A stretch of 64,000 nucleotides of DNA, from assembly GCA_022844485.1 (NCBI GenBank), contig JALHLQ010000002.1, forward strand, positions 124,001 through 188,000, written 5' to 3'. The notes beneath the pieces were generated by a model that was given only the letters and a program-made list of their open reading frames with translations, did not search any database and was not told where the DNA came from. Source of the DNA: Xanthobacteraceae bacterium. GTDB lineage: Bacteria; Pseudomonadota; Alphaproteobacteria; Rhizobiales; Xanthobacteraceae. Below are positions 61,001-64,000 of this stretch, one piece after another (within the stretch, counting starts at the first letter, position 1; each line of letters starts with the position of its first letter). A program made the translations under genes and the position numbers.

Positions 61001-62158
61001 CTTGAGGTCGATGCTGGACGTTATGCTGTCACTCGCCTCCTTGAGGGCACGGCTCACATCGTCGCTCGTACGCGTGAGGTGTTCGAGAAGATCGCCGCCG
61101 CGCTCACCGACCGCGTCGATCATCGAGTCTCCGGCGCGCCCCAGCGCCATCGTGATGTGCTCGCCCTTTTCTGCCAGCGTTCGGGTAATGCGCTGGGCCG
61201 CCTCGTTGACGCTGGAGGCGACCATTTCGCTGACCGAGGCGATGTCCTGCGTCAGCCCAAGCTGGACTCCCGAAAGGGCCTGACGGACCTGATCGGCCTG
61301 CGTCACCAGGATGTCGCGCTGATTGGCGATGTCTTCAAGCAGGCCGCGGATGCGAAGCTCGTTGTCGTTATAGGCGCGCTCCAGCGCCGCTACCTCGTTG
61401 TGCACAAGCGCTTCGAGTTCGGCGGCGCGCGCCAAAGCACGTTCCACGCCATCTCCCATGGCCGCCACTTCACGCCGGATCGCCTGGCCGACGGTGACGA
61501 TGGATTCGCTGCCGAGCGTCTCGGGTTCAGCAAGACGCATGGCGACTTCGGTCATGGCCCGCGCAACCCCGCGCAGTTCCTGCGTCCGCCAGACCATGTG
61601 CGCCAGCACGAAAAAGAAAACGACGGGAATGACGATGGCGGCGACCATCCCAAGGAGCTGCGGCCCGACAACGCCGGCGCGAACAAAGGCCGCCATGTTG
61701 GTGCCGAAGTAGATCGACGCCAGGACGAGGCCCACCACGAACCAGATGCCTGAAAAGATCAAAGCGCCAATATAGGGCGCGCTTGAGGGGCGCCGTTGCA
61801 GCGCCTGCAGGATCTGGCCGACCGAGCGGCGGTCATCGTTGGCCGCACGGCGCTCGACAGGCACTTCGTCCGCAAGCTCGCCGGCCCGCGATTTGCCCTC
61901 GCCGAAGAAATTCTCCTCCTCGACGGCGGGAGCAGGCGGCTGTGACGAGCGCATGCGCCGGCGACGGTCCTGGCTGAAACTGGTTGCCGGCTCGGTGGCC
62001 TCGGCTTTTGCCAGCGCGGCCGGAGTCGGTCGCACCGAAGCAGCGGACACGGGCGTGAGAGCGGACGTCGAGGCGTCATCCCGGAGATTGAGAGCCTCCT
62101 GGATGGCCGACAGCGCTGCCTCGGTCGGGTCCTGCAGCTTCTTCGGATTGTTAGACAT
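58013..62158 (-). CDS. Growth-pole-ring-like large coiled-coil membrane protein
   Basis: A 1381-residue protein. The N-terminus is polar and charged; two membrane helices lie at about 129-150 and 165-188 (GALIFSGIWFVVGLVLASIY, LGMVAAIVIPVVFFFVLAHM). Residues about 200-1200 are a continuous helical region of degenerate repeats rich in Ala, Glu, Ser, Thr and Val, like apolipoprotein repeats. A conserved C-terminal module (SVDIARMIDHDAASELWDRY, GERNVFTRRLYTMQGQKTFD, TSETGKVYTMLAHASGRLE) closes the protein. This layout is that of the growth pole ring (GPR) protein of Agrobacterium and RgsE of Sinorhizobium, which organise polar growth; those are, from memory, about 2000 residues, so this one is shorter. 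The start codon is preceded by a leader with a CtrA-like site. Confidence 0.75.
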   Translation of the reverse strand: MSNNPKKLQDPTEAALSAIQEALNLRDDASTSALTPVSAASVRPTPAALAKAEATEPATSFSQDRRRRMRSSQPPAPAVEEENFFGEGKSRAGELADEVPVERRAANDDRRSVGQILQALQRRPSSAPYIGALIFSGIWFVVGLVLASIYFGTNMAAFVRAGVVGPQLLGMVAAIVIPVVFFFVLAHMVWRTQELRGVARAMTEVAMRLAEPETLGSESIVTVGQAIRREVAAMGDGVERALARAAELEALVHNEVAALERAYNDNELRIRGLLEDIANQRDILVTQADQVRQALSGVQLGLTQDIASVSEMVASSVNEAAQRITRTLAEKGEHITMALGRAGDSMIDAVGERGGDLLEHLTRTSDDVSRALKEASDSITSSIDLKTDRLSDEVIVLTNNLGRMLSERLDQVTQDVSARTTAIARSLADGSKQISDSLLETGTRLAETVLARAEEANGTLKATGESLVLDLTLRGSDVVSKLEETGTKITDTIITRAGAVTATFDSTAESLAQSVNARADSIKDMLVSRLQSFEQIFSKEGAELGERISRDSGSLAGLITRHLAEFDRSVKVYGGELVERLGQRTDEVTEALRSHVENFDNRVGVKTNEAAAAFDTRITRLQEAIETRAQNLNDSLGARVMEMAKTLADGGREVVSAVENRISGLDTFASSSVEAIRTSATEAERTLTSVASGVASSFRQNAQDIEHSFRNLKSTTIDSIHSTAQEAERVLAAAASNTTEAVRTSSLESERLLNALASGVSGVLKQNAGEVEKTLLGVGAEVVRTFTAKAEEMAKSVSARASELTHLLDSKSGPLVTAIDQRGQQFSLDIDRVTVEAVKSIEAKGLSFGNTMMSNSQELARLINDASSHATTAVNRSLTDLQTGAMAAVEQSRRTASTAISEVMETHNVLRNDTTVLFDRLREANLLLQEVLTGATQNLGKIEATLSNRVSDFARTMNDIADRSGAANTKTDEHIKSFHAVTSNVLRDMTLVAEKLEEHGRALAAAADTLDKNNIRNDAVLAQRKESLEQLTTALDSKTEELDLRLKRFGTLLDQTFQAADAKARDIARTLAELSAEGARAINENFDLVRANAEQERKRTAEDMLSVYEQAAGDTNSLFRQASERFTEIVRDMKVMAAEMQRELESTRNEMRKGILELPQETAESAAQMRRVIVEQMDALAELNRIVVRHGRGIETTEPSRRVEPAVVTTSPRAAARAEAAPRSGAARKETAAAPTEARAGGWLSDVLSRASREEGQGRSEERNPRHAIESLDSLSVDIARMIDHDAASELWDRYKRGERNVFTRRLYTMQGQKTFDDIRKRYRGDREFKQTVDRYISEFERLLEEVSRNDRDSMVARTYLTSETGKVYTMLAHASGRLEN

Positions 62159-62638
62159 CTCGCCTCGCCCGTACTCTACGACTCATGATAACACTCAAGC
62201 GGAGGCGCATTCCGCTCCGCTACCAATCGCGCGTGACCGTGGGAAAATCCCCCAGGAGCGGCCGTCATCCCCAGAAACATCGCCGCTCGGTTAGCTTATC
62301 GGCCTCCCCGTCCAATTGAAACGATCTTGGTTAACCTGTTTTTAATCATCCTTAACGCTTGTGGCACGGCAAGTATCGGCTGGCGCTACAGATTGCCTTG
62401 ATTCTGCACGATCCGGCGGAAATGTGGCGACTGCGCGGCCAAATGCTGCCTCATCAGTTTCTCTTGTGACGGCCCTGTGGAAAAGCAGGACGACGGTGCG
62501 CCTGCCGAAACGCGGATTCATCGGCCGTTGACCTTGCCGAAGGCCAGTCCCGCTGAGACGTCGTGGATTTGGCCGGCATTTACCGGGATTTCGTCGTTCT
62601 CCGGTCAGAGTTGATTTTTACGCATCCGGAGCACCTCG
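62159..62638. other. Divergent promoter region of the growth-pole and HPt genes
   Basis: A 480-bp gap with an AT-richer core at about 62316-62360 in an otherwise GC-rich setting. It holds a CtrA-like box (annotated separately) and three GANTC sites, the target of the CcrM methyltransferase, at 62180, 62400 and 62515. No coding frame is convincing. Confidence 0.6.
62331..62345. promoter_or_regulatory. CtrA-type binding site, TTAA-N7-TTAA
   Basis: TTAACCTGTTTTTAA matches the alphaproteobacterial CtrA consensus TTAA-N7-TTAA exactly; a third TTAA lies at 62352. It is 173 bp upstream of the growth-pole gene start and 294 bp upstream of the HPt gene start. CtrA controls polarity and cell-cycle genes, which fits the left-hand target. 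Confidence 0.55.
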
Positions 62639-63028
62639 ATGGGGACAATGACAATGGCTGCGCGGGCCAAGCCGCTGTTCGAACAATCACCTGAGACGAG
62701 TTCTTCACTCGAACGGCCGATCGATCTCGTGCATCTCGCGCGTATGACGCTCGGCGAGCGGAGCCTGGAACGAGAAATCCTTCAGCTCTTCGAGCGACAG
62801 GCGAGACTGCTGCTCGGGCGCATGGAGGAGGCGGACCCCTCGGCGCTGCGCCTGCTGGCGCACACCCTGAAAGGTTCCGCGCGCGGGATTGGCGCTTGGC
62901 GCGCCGGGCGCGCGGCCGAAGCCGTCGAGAGTGCGGCGGCATCGGAATCGACATCCCAGCTTGCGGAGTTGCGCAGCGCGGTCGAAGAAGCGCGCGCCTA
63001 TATCCACGAAATCCTGTCTTCGAGCTGA
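62639..63028 (+). CDS. HPt-domain phosphotransfer protein
   Basis: A 129-residue protein with a single histidine phosphotransfer domain. The phosphorylated histidine is His75 in [20 protein letters not shown], the usual H-T-L-K-G-S-A motif. It relays phosphate between hybrid kinases and response regulators; no kinase or regulator gene is adjacent. The ATG at 62639 lies 8 bp after GGAG. Sharing a control region with the growth-pole gene suggests, by inference, a link to the cell cycle or polarity. Confidence 0.9.
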   Translation: MGTMTMAARAKPLFEQSPETSSSLERPIDLVHLARMTLGERSLEREILQLFERQARLLLGRMEEADPSALRLLAHTLKGSARGIGAWRAGRAAEAVESAAASESTSQLAELRSAVEEARAYIHEILSSS

Positions 63029-63129
63029 GCGGCGCCGCCGGCCATTGTCACGGGTTCCCGGGGCGATTGCCGCCCTGCGTGCGAGCGGCTATAGGAGGCC
63101 GCCCGCGGTATTCCCATCTCTCTCTTTCC

Positions 63130-64000
<871 letters not shown>

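Overview
The window reads as chromosome of a high-GC alphaproteobacterium, most likely Hyphomicrobiales (Bradyrhizobium/Rhodopseudomonas/Pseudolabrys-like). Supporting signs are the uniformly GC-rich coding sequence, several intergenic palindromic repeat families that I associate with that group, a growth-pole-ring-like protein with a CtrA-type box upstream, a STAS-MlaE fusion and a TrxR-like ferredoxin reductase next to a [2Fe-2S] ferredoxin. The assignment rests on pattern recognition, not on a search.

Layout. 1-10.8 kb: the end of an amidase, a decayed MetE-like gene, a complete branched-chain-amino-acid-type (HAAT) ABC importer, a glutathione transferase, then a TRAP importer coupled to a UxaA-type sugar-acid dehydratase. 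10.8-12.4 kb: a repeat-containing hypothetical protein, a fumarylacetoacetate-hydrolase-family enzyme and a glycine-zipper lipoprotein. 12.4-34 kb: a large envelope polysaccharide region. It holds galE, heptose synthesis and transfer (waaC, gmhA, waaF, hldD, hldE), an MsbA-like exporter, GDP-mannose genes (gmd, manC-type), a UDP-sugar epimerase, a transaldolase, a Gfo/Idh/MocA oxidoreductase, a DegT aminotransferase and MurJ. It is broken by an orphan hicB with a hicA remnant (22.0-22.5 kb) and by an accessory block of visibly lower GC (about 25.2-28.7 kb) with a HigB toxin, a HigA-ImmA antitoxin-peptidase fusion, a coupled third gene and an IS1-like transposase.

33.7-42.5 kb: an RND efflux pair whose pump gene overlaps a molybdenum hydroxylase large subunit, followed by DoxX, a cytochrome c' and a di-heme cytochrome c. 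42.9-48.2 kb: a DMT transporter, a lone Lrp ligand-binding domain, and a TPP-riboswitch-controlled thiamine salvage operon thiM-thiE-thiD with a TRAP binding protein behind it. 48.2-54.2 kb: a secreted-type methyltransferase, a second FAH-family enzyme, a threonine/serine dehydratase, a CheZ-like protein, an MFS transporter and a dipeptide epimerase. 54.3-57.8 kb: an Mla-type lipid transport operon (STAS-MlaE, MlaF, MlaD, auxiliary lipoprotein). 58.0-64.0 kb: a 1381-residue growth-pole-ring-like protein, a CtrA-like site in the divergent promoter region, an HPt protein, and a ferredoxin with its reductase (cut by the window end).

Functionally the window combines nutrient uptake with catabolism, outer-envelope construction (LPS core, nucleotide sugars, flippases, Mla transport, polar growth) and a few mobile or stress modules. 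The strongest candidates for something not well described are the HigB / HigA-ImmA / third-gene operon, the efflux pump coupled to an apparently partnerless molybdenum hydroxylase with cytochromes, and the CtrA-type site shared by the growth-pole and HPt genes. No tRNA, rRNA or CRISPR array was seen.
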